Assembly: GCA_963675135.1 (NCBI GenBank)
Contig: OY776120.1
Coordinates: 57,036,063-57,100,062 of the forward strand
DNA: 64,000 nucleotides
Source of the DNA: Galeopsis tetrahit
Lineage: Eukaryota; Streptophyta; Magnoliopsida; Lamiales; Lamiaceae
Direction of reading: 5' to 3'
Made by a program: the position numbers and the translations under genes. Each line of letters starts with the position of its first letter. Within the stretch, counting starts at the first letter, position 1. The notes beneath the pieces were generated by a model that saw only the letters and a list, made by a program, of their open reading frames with translations, was not told where the DNA came from and did not search any database. Positions 33,470 through 46,764 of this stretch are shown here, one piece after another.

Positions 33470-34743
33470 CAGTTAACCATTACCAATACATCTTTGTTCT
33501 AAAGTTGTTGTTTGATCCAACACGCTGATAGTGAAATTATTATAGGATAAATACGAAGATTTAGGAAAGAAATCAGACTCGTTAGTAAGAGTTTATGCTC
33601 ACTCTAATGTGAAAATGCACTTTCTTCGTTTCTCTTATTCTCTACTTTTCAAAAGTCTCCAGAGTTGCAAAGAGTTAACTATTACCAATACATATTTGTT
33701 CTAAAGTTGTTGTTTTGTCCAACACGTTGATAGTGAAATTAAGATTCGATAAACACGAAGATTCAGCCAAGAAAACATTATGTTGTCTTTAATTTTCACA
33801 AAATCACACTCGTTAGTGAGAGTTTATGCTCAATCTAATGTAAAAACGCACTTTCTTCGATTCTCTCATTCTCTACTTTTCAAAAGTCTCAAGAGTTGCA
33901 AAGAGTTAACCATTACCAATACATATTTGTTCTAAAGTTGTTGTTTTATCCAGCACGTTGATAGTGAAATTAAGATTCGATAAATACAGAGATATAGGCA
34001 AGAAAACATTATGTTGTCTTTAATTATAAAAAAATAACACTCGTTAGTGAGAGTTTATGCTCACTCTAATGTGAAAATGCACTTTCTTCGTTTCTCTTAT
34101 TCTCTACTTTTCAAAAGTTTCCAGAATTGCAAAGAGTTAACTATTACCAATACATATTTGTTCTAAAGTTGTTGTTTTATCCAACATGCTGATAATGAAA
34201 TTAATATTCGATAAATACGAAGATATAGCCAAGAAAAAATTATGTTATCTTTAATTATCACAAAATCACACTCGTTAGTGAGAGTTTATGCTCACTCTAA
34301 TGTGAAAACGCACTTTCTTCGATTCTCTCATTCTCCACTTTTCAAAAGTGTCAAGAGTTGCAAAGAGTTAACCATTACTAATACATCTTTGTTCTAAAGT
34401 TGTTGTATTGTCCAACACGTTGATAGTGAAATTAAGATTTGATAAACACGAAGATTTAGCCAAGAAAACATTATGTTGTCTTTAATTATCACAAAATCAC
34501 ACTCGTTAGTGAGAGTTTATGCTCACTCTAATGTGAAAACGCACTTTCTTCGATTCTCTCATTCTCTACTTTTCAAAAGTCTCAAGAGTTGCAAAGAGTT
34601 AACCATTACCAATACATATTTATTCTAAAGTTGTTGTTTTGTCCAAGAGGTTGATAGTGAAATTAAGATTCGATAAATACGAAAATTTTGCCAAAAAAAC
34701 ATTATGTTGTCTTTAATTATCAAAACATCACACTCGTTAGTGA
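33470..34743. repeat. Copy of the segment 28795-30068
   Basis: The two segments align at a constant offset of 4,675 bp (for example ATTATTATAG at 28861 and 33536, and AATACATATTTATTC at 29936 and 34611). The 30068 end is where the retroelement lies. The copy at 34743 continues without interruption as GTGAAACTCTATGCTCAC and so shows the empty insertion site. Confidence 0.8.
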
Positions 34744-37245
34744 AACTCTATGCTCACTCTAATGTGAAAATGCACTTTCTTCGATTCTCTCATTCTCTAC
34801 TTTTCAAAAGTCTCAAGAGTTGCAAAGAGTTAACCATTACCAATACATATTTGTTCTAAAGTTGTTGTTTTGTCCAACACGTTGATAGTGAAATTAAGAT
34901 TCGATAAATACGAAGATTTAGCCAAGAAAACATTATGTTGTCTTTAATTATCACAAAATCACACTCGTTAGTGAGAGTTTATGCTCACTCTAATGTGAAA
35001 ACGCACTTTCTTCGATTCTCTCATTCTCTACTTTTCAAAAGTCTCCAGAGTTGCAAAGAGTTAACTATTACCAATACGTATTTGTTCTAAAGTTGTTGTT
35101 TTTTCCAACACGTTGATAGTGAAATTTAGATTCGATAAATACAGAGATATAGGCAAGAAAACATTATGTTGTCTTTAATTATCAAAAAATCACACTCGTT
35201 AGTGAGAGTTTATGCTCACTTTAATGTGAAAACGCACTTTCTTCCATTCTCTCATTCTCTACTTTTCAATAGTGTTAAGAGATGCAAAGAGTGAACCATT
35301 TCTAATACATCATTTTTCTAAAGTTGTTGTTTTTTCCAACACGTTTATAGTGAAATTAAGATTCGATAAACACGAAGATTTAGACAAGAAAACAATATGT
35401 TGTCTTTAATTATCACAAAATCACACTCGTTAGTGAGAGTTTATGCTCACTCTAATGTGAAAACGCACTTTCTTCGATTCTCTCATTCTCTACTTTTCAA
35501 AACTCTCCAGAGTTGCAAAGAGTTAACCAGTACTAATACATATTTGTTCTAAAGTTGTGGTTTTTTCCAACACGTTGATAGTGAAATTAAGATTCGATAA
35601 ATACGATCATTTAGGAAAAAAACATTAGGTTGTCTTTAATTATAAAATAATCACACTCGTTAATTAGAGTTTATGCTCACTCTAATTTGAAAACTCAATT
35701 TCTTCGATTATCTCATTCTCTACTTTTCAAAAGTCTCAAGAGTTGCAAAGAGTTAACCATAACCAATACATCTTTGTTCTAAAGTTGTTGTTTGATCCAA
35801 CACGCTGATAGTGAAATTATTATAGGATAAATACGAAGATTTAGGAAAGAAATCACACTCGTTAGTAAGAGTTTATGCTCACTCTAATGTGAAAACGCAC
35901 TTTCTTCGATTCTCTCATTCTCTACTTTTCAAAAGTCTCAAGAGTTGCAAAGAGTTAACCATTACCAATACATATTTATTCTAAAGTTGTTGTTTTGTCC
36001 AAGAGGTTGATAGTGAAATTAAGATTCGATAAATACGAAAATTTTGCCAAAAAAACATTATGTTTTCTTTAATTATCAAAACATCACACTCGTTAGTGAA
36101 ACTCTATGCTCACTCTAATGTGAAAATGCACTTTCTTCGATTCTCTCATTCTCTACTTTTCAAAAGTCTCAAGAGTTGCAAAGAGTTAACCATTACCAAT
36201 ACATATTTGTTCTAAAGTTGTTGTTTTGTCCAACACGTTGATAGTGAAATTAAGATTCGATAAATACGAAGATTTAGCCAAGAAAACATTATGTTGTCTT
36301 TAATTATCACAAAATCACACTCGTTAGTGAGAGTTTATGCTCACTCTAATGTGAAAACGCACTTTCTTCGATTCTCTCATTCTCTACTTTTCAAAAGTCT
36401 CCAGAGTTGCAAAGAGTTAACTATTACCAATACGTATTTGTTCTAAAGTTGTTGTTTTTTCCAACACGTTGATAGTGAAATTTAGATTCGATAAATACAG
36501 AGATATAGGCAAGAAAACATTATGTTGTCTTTAATTATCAAAAAATCACACTCGTTAGTGAGAGTTTATGCTCACTTTAATGTGAAAACGCACTTTCTTC
36601 CATTCTCTCATTCTCTACTTTTCAAAAGTGTCAAGAGATGCAAAGAGTGAACCATTTCTAATACATTGTTTTTCTAAAGTTGTTGTTTTTTCCAACACGT
36701 TTATAGTGAAATTAAGATTCGATAAACACGAAGATTTAGACAAGAAAACAATATGTTGTCTTTAATTATCACAAAATCACACTCGTTAGTGAGAGTTTAT
36801 GCTCACTCTAATGTGAAAACGCACTTTCTTCGATTCTCTCATTCTCTACTTTTCAAAACTCTCCAGAGTTGCAAAGAGTTAACCAGTACTAATACATATT
36901 TGTTCTAAAGTTGTGGTTTTTTCCAACACGTTGATAGTGAAATTAAGATTCGATAAATACGATCATTTAGGAAAAAAACATTAGGTTGTCTTTAATTATA
37001 AAATAATCACACTCGTTAATTAGAGTTTATGCTCACTCTAATTTGAAAACTCAATTTCTTCGATTATCTCATTCTCTACTTTTCAAAAGTCTCAAGAGTT
37101 GCAGACAGTTAACCATTACCAATACATCTTTGTTCTAAAGTTGTTGTTTGATCCAACACGCTGATAGTGAAATTATTATAGGATAAATACGAAGATTTAG
37201 GAAAGAAATCACACTCGTTAGTAAGAGTTTATGCTCACTCTAATG
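34611..37245. repeat. 1,356-bp tandem higher-order repeat (two copies)
   Basis: 34611-35890 and 35967-37245 align at an offset of 1,356 bp. The markers are CCAAGAGGTTG, TACGTATTTG (35075/36431), AAGAGATGCAAAGAGTG and TTATTATAGG (35816/37172). The period is close to five 231-bp monomers plus one 202-bp short monomer. A private difference is CAATAGTGTTAAG at 35268 versus CAAAAGTGTCAAG in the second copy. Confidence 0.8.
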
Positions 37246-40155
37246 TGAAAATGCACTTTCTTCGTTTCTCTTATTCTCTACTTTTCAAAAGTCTCCAGAG
37301 TTGCAAAGAGTTAACTATTACCAATACATATTTGTTCTAAAGTTGTTGTTTTGTCCAACACGTTGATAGTGAAATTAAGATTCGATAAACACGAAGATTC
37401 AGCCAAGAAAACATTATGTTGTCTTTAATTTTCATAAAATCACACTCGTTAGTGAGAGTTTATGCTCAATCTAATGTAAAAACGCACTTTCTTCGATTCT
37501 CTCATTCTCTACTTTTCAAAAGTCTCAAGAGTTGCAAAGAGTTAACCATTACCAATACATATTTGTTCTAAAGTTGTTGTTTTATCCAGCACGTTGATAG
37601 TGAAATTAAGATTCGATAAATACAGAGATATAGGCAAGAAAACATTATGTTGTCTTTAATTATAAAAAAATAACACTCGTTAGTGAGAGTTTATGCTCAC
37701 TCTAATGTGAAAATGCACTTTCTTCGTTTCTCTTATTCTCTACTTTTCAAAAGTCTCCAGAATTGCAAAGAGTTAACTATTACCAATACATATTTGTTCT
37801 GAAGTTGTTGTTTTATCCAACATGCTGATAATGAAATTAATATTCGATAAATACGAAGATATAGCCAAGAAAAAATTATGTTGTCTTTAATTATCACAAA
37901 ATCACACTCGTTAGTGAGAGTTTATGCTCACTCTAATGTGAAAACGCACTTTCTTCGATTCTCTCATTCTCCACTTTTCAAAAGTGTCAAGAGTTGCAAA
38001 GAGTTAACCATTACCAATACATCTTTGTTCTAAAGTTGTTGTATTGTCCAACACGTTGATAGTGAAATTAAGATTCGATAAACACGAAGATTTAGCCAAG
38101 AAAACATTATGTTGTCTTTAATTATCAAAACATCACACTCGTTAGTGAAACTCTATGCTCACTCTAATGTGAAAATGCACTTTCTTCGATTCTCTCATTC
38201 TCTACTTTTCAAAAGTCTCAAGAGTTGCAAAGAGTTAACCATTACCAATACATATTTGTTCTAAAGTTGTTGTTTTGTCCAACACGTTGATAGTGAAATT
38301 AAGATTCGATAAATACGAAGATTTAGCCAAGAAAACATTATGTTGTCTTTAATTATCACAAAATCACACTCGTTAGTGAGAGTTTATGCTCACTCTAATG
38401 TGAAAACGCACTTTCTTCGATTCTCTCATTCTCTACTTTTCAAAAGTCTCCAGAGTTGCAAAGAGTTAACTATTACCAATACGTATTTGTTCTAAAGTTG
38501 TTGTTTTTTCCAACACGTTGATAGTGAAATTTAGATTCGATAAATACAGAGATATAGGCAAGAAAACATTATGTTGTCTTTAATTATCAAAAAATCACAC
38601 TCGTTAGTGAGAGTTTATGCTCACTTTAATGTGAAAACGCACTTTCTTCCATTCTCTCATTCTCTACTTTTCAATAGTGTTAAGAGATGCAAAGAGTGAA
38701 CCATTTCTAATACATCATTTTTCTAAAGTTGTTGTTTTTTCCAACACGTTTATAGTGAAATTAAGATTCGATAAACACGAAGATTTAGACAAGAAAACAA
38801 TATGTTGTCTTTAATTATCACAAAATCACACTCGTTAGTGAGAGTTTATGCTCACTCTAATGTGAAAACGCACTTTCTTCGATTCTCTCATTCTCTACTT
38901 TTCAAAACTCTCCAGAGTTGCAAAGAGTTAACCAGTACTAATACATATTTGTTCTAAAGTTGTGGTTTTTTCCAACACGTTGATAGTGAAATTAAGATTC
39001 GATAAATACGATCATTTAGGAAAAAAACATTAGGTTGTCTTTAATTATAAAATAATCACACTCGTTAATTAGAGTTTATGCTCACTCTAATTTGAAAACT
39101 CAATTTCTTCGATTATCTCATTCTCTACTTTTCAAAAGTCTCAAGAGTTGCAGACAGTTAACCATTACCAATACATCTTTGTTCTAAAGTTGTTGTTTGA
39201 TCCAACACGCTGATAGTGAAATTATTATAGGATAAATACGAAGATTTAGGAAAGAAATCACACTCGTTAGTAAGAGTTTATGCTCACTCTAATGTGAAAA
39301 TGCACTTTCTTCGTTTCTCTTATTCTCTACTTTTCAAAACTCTCCAGAGTTGCAAAGAGTTAACTATTACCAATACATATTTGTTCTAAAGTTGTTGTTT
39401 TGTCCAACACGTTGATAGTGAAATTAAGATTCGATAAACACGAAGATTCAGCCAAGAAAACATTATGTTGTCTTTAATTTTCATAAAATCACACTCGTTA
39501 GTGAGAGTTTATGCTCAATCTAATGTAAAAACGCACTTTCTTCGATTCTCTCATTCTCTACTTTTCAAAAGTCTCAAGAGTTGCAAAGAGTTAACCATTA
39601 CCAATACATATTTGTTCTAAAGTTGTTGTTTTATCCAGCACGTTGATAGTGAAATTAAGATTCGATAAATACAGAGATATAAGCAAGAAAACATTATGTT
39701 GTCTTTAATTATAAAAAAATAACACTCGTTAGTGAGAGTTTATGCTCACTCTAATGTGAAAATGCACTTTCTTCGTTTCTCTTATTCTCTACTTTTCAAA
39801 AGTCTCCAGAATTGCAAAGAGTTAACTATTACCAATACATATTTGTTCTAAAGTTGTTGTTTTATCCAACATGCTGATAATGAAATTAATATTCGATAAA
39901 TACGAAGATATAGCCAAGAAAAAATTATGTTGTCTTTAATTATCACAAAATCACACTCGTTAGTGAGAGTTTATGCTCACTCTAATGTGAAAACGCACTT
40001 TCTTCGATTCTCTCATTCTCCACTTTTCAAAAGTGTCAAGAGTTGCAAAGAGTTAACCATTACCAATACATCTTTGTTCTAAAGTTGTTGTATTGTCCAA
40101 CACGTTGATAGTGAAATTAAGATTCGATAAACACGAAGATTTAGCCAAGAAAACA
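36431..40155. repeat. 2,049-bp tandem higher-order repeat (two copies)
   Basis: 36431-38106 and 38480-40155 align at an offset of 2,049 bp. Markers are TACGTATTTG (36431/38480) and TTTATCCAGC (37581/39630). The period fits nine monomers of which one is the short class. The same offset links 52.13-53.73 kb to 54.18-55.78 kb, so this nine-mer is a recurring exchange size. Confidence 0.8.
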
Positions 40156-42105
40156 TTATGTTGTCTTTAATTATCTCAAAATCACACTCGTTAGTGAGAG
40201 TTTATGCTCACTCTAATGTGAAAACGCACTTTCTTCGATTCTCTCATTCTCTACTTTTCAAAAGTCTCAAGAGTTGCAAAGAGTTAACCATTACCAATAC
40301 ATATTTATTCTAAATTGTTGTTTTGTCCAAGAGGTTGATAGTGAAATTAAGATTCGATAAATACGAAAATTTTGCCAAAAAAACATTATGTTGTCTTTAA
40401 TTATCAAAACATCACACTCGTTAGTGAAACTCTATGCTCACTCTAATGTGAAAATGCACTTTCTTCGATTCTCTCATTCTCTACTTTTCAAAAGTCTCAA
40501 GAGTTGCAAAGAGTTAACCATTACCAATACATATTTGTTCTAAAGTTGTTGTTTTGTCCAACACGTTGATAGTGAAATTAAGATTCGATAAACACGGAGA
40601 TTTGGCCAAGAAAACATTATGTTGTCTTTAATTATCACAAAATCACACTCGTTAGTGAGAGTTTATGCCCACTCTAATGTGAAAAAGCACTTTCTTCGAT
40701 TCTCTCATTCTCTATTTTTCAAAAGTGTCAAGACTTGCAAAAAGTTAACCATTACCAATACATCTTTGTTCTAAAGTTGTTGTTTTGTCCAACACGTTGA
40801 TAGTGAAATTAAGATTCGATAAATACGAAGATTTAGACAAGAAAACATTATGTTATCTTTAATTATCAAAAAATCACACTCGTTAGTGAGAGATTTTGCA
40901 CACTCTACTGTGAAAACGCACTTTCTTCGATTCTCTCATTCTCTACTTTTCAAACGTCTCAAGAGTTGCAAAGAGTTAACCATTACCAATACATCTTTGT
41001 TCTAAAGTTGTTATTTTATCCAATACGCTGATAATGAAATTAATATTCGATAAATACGAAGATTTAGCCAAGAAAAAATTATGTTGTCTTTAATTATCAC
41101 AAAATCACACTCGTTAGTGAGAGTTTATGCTCACTCTAATGTGAAAACGCACTTTCTTCGATTCTCTATTTTTCAAAAGTGTCAAGAATTGCAAAGAGTT
41201 AACCATTACCAATACATCTTTGTTCTAAAGTTGTTGTTTTGTCCAACACATTGATAGTGAAATTAAGATTCGATAAATACGAAGATTTAGGCAAGAAAAC
41301 ATTATGTTATCTTTAATTATCAAAAAATCACACTCGTTAGTGAGAGATTTTGCACACTCTACTGTGAAAACGCACTTTCTTCGATTCTCTCATTCTCTAC
41401 TTTTCAAAAGTCTCAAGAGTTGCAAAGAGTTAACCATTACCAATACATCTTTGTTCTAAAGTTGTTGTTTTATCCAATACGCTGATAATGAAATTAATAT
41501 TCGTTAAATACGAAGATTTAGCCAAGAAAAAATTATGTTGTCTTTAATTATCACAAAATCACACTCGTTAGTGAGAGTTTATGCTCACTCTAATGTGAAA
41601 ACGCACTTTCTTCGATTCTCTATTTTTCAAAAGTGTCAAGAGTTACAAAGAGTTAACCATTACCAATACATCTTTGTTCTAAAGTTGTTGTATTGTCCAA
41701 CACGTTGATAGTGAAATTAAGATTCGATAAATACGAAGATTTAGCCAAGGAAAAATTATGTTGTCTTTAATTATCACAAAATCACACTCGTTAGTGAGAG
41801 TTTATGCTCACTCTAATGTGAAAACACACTTTCTTCGATTCTTTATTTTTCAAAAGTGTCAAGAATTGCAAAGAGTTAACCATTACCAATACATCTTTGT
41901 TCTAAAGTTGTTGTTTTGTCCAACACGTTGATAGTGAAATTAAGATTCGATAAATACGAAGATTTAGGCAAGAAAACATTATGTTATCTTTAATTATCAA
42001 AAAATCACACTCGTTAGTGAGAGTTTTTGCACACTCTACTGTGAAAACGCACTTTCTTCGATTCTCTCATTCTCTACTTTTCAAAAGTCTCAAGAGTTGC
42101 AAAGA
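38650..42105. repeat. 3.5-kb segment duplicated 17.1 kb downstream, copy 1
   Basis: This segment matches 55776-59231 at an offset of 17,125-17,126 bp. Shared markers include CAATAGTGTTAAG (38672/55798), CACGGAGATTTGGCC (40593/57718), the shortened TATTCTAAATTGTTG (40306/57431) and the slipped monomers. Similarity breaks off near CTCAAGAGTTGCAAA at both ends. The intervening DNA is different satellite, so this is a dispersed rather than tandem duplication. Confidence 0.8.
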
Positions 42106-43700
42106 GTTAACCATTACCAATACATATTTGTTCTAAAGTTGTTGTTTTGTCCAACACGTTGATAGTGAAATTAAGATTCGATAAACACGGAGATTTGGCC
42201 AAGAAAACATTATGTTGTCTTTAATTATCACAAAATCACACTCGTTAGTGAGAGTTTATGCCCACTCTAATGTGAAAAAGCACTTTCTTCGATTCTCTCA
42301 TTCTCTATTTTTCAAAAGTGTCAAGACTTGCAAAAAGTTAACCATTACCAATACATCTTTGTTCTAAAGTTGTTGTTTTGTCCAACACGTTGATAGTGAA
42401 ATTAAGATTCGATAAATACGAAGATTTAGACAAGAAAACATTATGTTATCTTTAATTATCAAAAAATCACACTCGTTAGTGAGAGATTTTGCACACTCTA
42501 CTGTGAAAACGCACTTTCTTCGATTCTCTCATTCTCTACTTTTCAAAAGTCTCAAGAGTTGCAAAGAGTTAACCATTACCAATACATCTTTGTTCTAAAG
42601 TTGTTGTTTTATCCAATACGCTGATAATGAAATTAATATTCGATAAATACGAAGATTTAGCCAAGAAAAAATTATGTTGTCTTTAATTATCACAAAATCA
42701 CACTCGTTAGTGAGAGTTTATGCTCACTCTAATGTGAAAACGCACTTTCTTCGATTCTCTATTTTTCAAAAGTGTCAAGAATTGCAAAGAGTTAACCATT
42801 ACCAATACATCTTTGTTCTAAAGTTGTTGTTTTGTCCAACACGTTGATAGTGAAATTAAGATTCGATAAATACGAAGATTTAGGCAAGAAAACATTATGT
42901 TATCTTTAATTATCAAAAAATCACACTCGTTAGTGAGAGATTTTGCACACTCTACTGTGAAAACGCTATTTCTTCGATTCTCTCATTCTCTACTTTTCAA
43001 AAGTCTCAAGAGTTGCAAAGAGTTAACCATTACCAATACATCTTTGTTCTAAAGTTGTTGTTTTATCCAATACGCTGATAATGAAATTAATATTCGTTAA
43101 ATACGAAGATTTAGCCAAGAAAAAATTATGTTGTCTTTAATTATCACAAAATCACACTCTTTAGTGAGAGTTTATGCTCACTCTAATGTGAAAACGCACT
43201 TTCTTCGATTCTCTATTTTTCAAAAGTGTCAAGAGTTACAAAGAGTTAACCATTACCAATACATCTTTGTTCTAAAGTTGTTGTATTGTCCAACACGTTG
43301 ATAGTGAAATTAAGATTCGATAAATACGAAGATTTAGCCAAGAAAAAATTATGTTGTCTTTAATTATCACAAAATCACACTCGTTAGTGAGAGTTTATGC
43401 TCACTCTAATGTGAAAACGCACTTTCTTCGATTCTTTATTTTTCAAAAGTGTCAAGAATTGCAAAGAGTTAACCATTACCAATACATCTTTGTTCTAAAG
43501 TTGTTGTTTTGTCCAACACGTTGATAGTGAAATTAAGATTCGATAAATACGAAGATTTAGGCAAGAAAACATTATGTTATCTTTAATTATCAAAAAATCA
43601 CACTCGTTAGTGAGAGTTTTTGCACACTCTACTGTGAAAACGCACTTTCTTCGATTCTCTCATTCTCTACTTTTCAAAAGTCTCAAGAGTTGCAAAGAGT
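40540..43700. repeat. 1,593-bp tandem higher-order repeat (two copies)
   Basis: 40540-42107 and 42133-43700 align at an offset of 1,593 bp (CACGGAGATTTGG at 40593 and 42186). The period equals seven 231-bp monomers less three 8-bp slippage deletions. Few changes separate the copies, for example ACGCTATTTC near 42964. Array 40.5-43.7 kb is thus the most regular part richest in slipped monomers. Confidence 0.8.
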
Positions 43701-44094
43701 TAACCGTTACCAATACATCTTTGTTCTAAAGTTGTTGTATTGTCCAACACGTTGATAGTGAAATTAAGATTCGATAAACACGAAGATTTAGACAAGAAAA
43801 CAATATGTTGTCTTTAATTATCACAAAATCACACTCGTTAGTGAGAGTTTATGCTCACTCTACTGTGAAAACGCACTTTCTTCGATTCTCTCATTCTCTA
43901 CTTTTCAAAAGTCTCAAGAGTTGCAAAGAGTTAACCATTACCAATACATCTTTGTTCTAAAGTTGTTGTTTTGTCCAACACGTTGATAGTGAAATTAAGA
44001 TTCGATAAATACGAAGATTTAGGCAAGAAAACATTATGTTATCTTTAATTATCAAAAAATCACACTCGTTAGTGAGAGTTTTTGCACACTCTAC

Positions 44095-46732
44095 TGTGAA
44101 AACGCACTTTCTTCGATTCTCTCATTCTCTACTTTTCAAAAGTCTCAAGAGTTGCAAAGAGTTAACCGTTACCAATACATCTTTGTTCTAAAGTTGTTGT
44201 TTTATCCAATACGCTGATAATGAAATTAATATTCGATAAATACGAAGATTTAGCCTAGAAAAAGTTATGTTGTCTTTAATTATCACAAAATCACACTCGT
44301 TAGTGAGAGTTTATGCTCACTCTAATGTGAAAACGCACTTTCTTCGATTCTCTATTTTTCAAAAGTGTCAAGAGTTGCAAAGAGTTAACCATTACCAATA
44401 CATCTTTGTTCTAAAGTTGTTGTATTGTCCAACATGTTGATAGTGAAATTAAGATTCGATAAATACGAAGATTTAGCCAAGAAAACATTATGTTGTCTTT
44501 AATTATCACAAAATCACACTCGTTAGTGAGAGTTTATGCTCACTCTAATGTGAAAACGCACTTTCTTCTATTCTGTCATTCTCTACTTTTCAAAAGTCTA
44601 TAGAGTTGCAAAGAGGTAACCATTACCAATACGTTAATAGTAAAATTAAGATTCCATAAATACGATGATTTAGGAAAAAAACATTAGGTTGTCTTTAATT
44701 ATAAAAAAATCACAATCGTTAGTGAGAGATTATGCTCACTCTAATGTGAAAACTCAATTTTTTAGATTATCTCATTCTCTACTTTTCAAAAGTCTCAAGA
44801 GTTGCAAACAGTTAACCATTACCAATACATCTTTGTTCTAAAGTTGTTGTTTGATCCAACACGCTGATAGTGAAATTAATATTGGATAAATACGAAGATT
44901 TAGGAAAGAAATCACACTCGTTAGTGAGAGTTTATGCTCACTCTAATGTGACAATGCACTTTCTTCGATTCTCTCATTCTCCACTTTTCATAAGTCTCAA
45001 GAGTTGCAAAGAGTTAACCATTACCAATACATATTTGTTCTAAAGTTGTTGTTTTGTCCAACACGTTGATAGTGAAATTAAGATTCGATAAATACAGAGA
45101 TATAGGCAAGAAAACATTATGTTGTCTTTAATTATAAAAAAATAACACTCGTTAGTGAGAGTTTATGCTCACTCTAATGTGAAAATGCATTTTCTTCGTT
45201 TCTCTTATTCTCTACTTTTCAAAAGTCTCCAGAGTTGCAAAGAGTTAACTATTACCAATACATATTTGTTCTAAAGTTGTTGTTTTATCCAACACGCTGA
45301 TAATGAAATTAATATTCGATAAATACGAAGATATAGCCAAGAAAAAATTATGTTGTCTTTAATTATCACAAAATCACACTCGTTAGTGAGAGTTTATGCT
45401 CACTCTAATGTGAAAATGCACTTTCTTCGATTCTCTCATTCTCCACTTTTCAAAAGTGTCAAGAGTTGCAAAGAGTTAACCATTACCAATACATCTTTGT
45501 TCTAAAGTTGTTGTATTGTCCAACACGTTGATAGTGAAATTAAGATTCGATAAACACGAAGATTTAGCCAAGAAAACATTATGTTGTCTTTAATTATTAA
45601 AAAATCACACTCGTTAGTGAGAGTTTATGCTCACTTTAATGTGAAAACGCACTTTCTTCCATTCTCTCATTCTCTACTTTTCAAAAGTGTCAAGAGATGC
45701 AAAGAGTGAACCATTTCTAATACATCGTTTTTTTAAAGTTGTTGTTTTTTCCAACACGTTTATAGTGAAATTAAGATTCGATAAACACGAAGATTTAGAC
45801 AAGAAAACAATATGTTGTCTTTAATTATCACAAAATCACACTCGTTAGTGAGAGTTTATGCTCACTCTAATGTGAAAACGCACTTTCTTCGATTCTCTCA
45901 TTCTCTACTTTTCAAAAGACTCCAGAGTTGCAAAGAGTTAACCATTACTAATACATATTTGTTCTAAAGTTGTGGTTTTTTCCAACACGTTGATAGTGAA
46001 ATTAAGATTCGATAAATACGATGATTTAGGAAAAAAACATTAGGTTGTCTTTAATTATAAAAAAATCACACTCGTTAATGAGAGTTTATGCTCACTCTAA
46101 TTTGAAAACTCAATTTCTTCGATTATCTGATTCTCTACTTTTCAAAAGTCTCAAGAGTTGCAAACAGTTAACCATTACCAATACATCTTTGTTCTAAAGT
46201 TGTTGTTTGATCCAACACGCTGATAGTGAAATTATTATATGATAAATACGAAGATTTAGGAAAGAAATCACACTCGTTAGTGAGAGTTTATGCTCACTCT
46301 AATGTGAAAATGCACTTTCTTCGTTTCTCTTATTCTCTACTTTTCAAAAGTCTCCAGAGTTGCAAAGAGTTAACTATTACCAATACATATTTGTTCTAAA
46401 GTTCTTGTTTTGTCCAACACGTTGATAGTGAAATTAAGATTCGATAAACACGAAGATTCAGCCAAGAAAACATTATGTTGTCTTTAATTTTCACAAAATC
46501 ACACTCGTTAGTGAGAGTTTATGCTCAATCTAATGTAAAAATGCACTTTCTTCGATTCTCTCATTCTCTACTTTTCAAAAGTCTCAAGAGTTGCAAAGAG
46601 TTAATCATTACCAAAACATATTTGTTCTAAAGTTGTTGTTTTATCCAGCACGTTGATAGTGAAATTAAGATTCGATAAATACAGAGATATGGGCAAGAAA
46701 ACATTATGTTGTCTTTAATTATAAAAAAATCA
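44095..46732. repeat. Higher-order block H, copy 1
   Basis: The block starts around GTGAAAACGC and TTAACCGTTACC (44162) and matches the next block at an offset of 2,670 bp up to about 46732. There AATAACACTCG of other copies becomes AATCACACTCG with TTAGTGCGAG. It contains the diagnostic 196-bp monomer at 44628-44823. Confidence 0.8.
44628..44823. repeat. 196-bp monomer lacking about 34 bp (block H marker)
   Basis: The monomer reads AATACGTTAATAG where others have AATACATATTTG...CAACACGTTGATAG, so the TTGTTCTAAAG...TTGTCCAAC box is deleted. It is accompanied by GATTCCATAAATACG and AGAGGTAACC variants. Identical units occur at 47298, 51107 and 61061, one in each copy of block H, so the deletion preceded amplification of the block. 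Confidence 0.88.
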
Positions 46733-46764
46733 CACTCGTTAGTGCGAGTTTCTGCTCACTTTAA

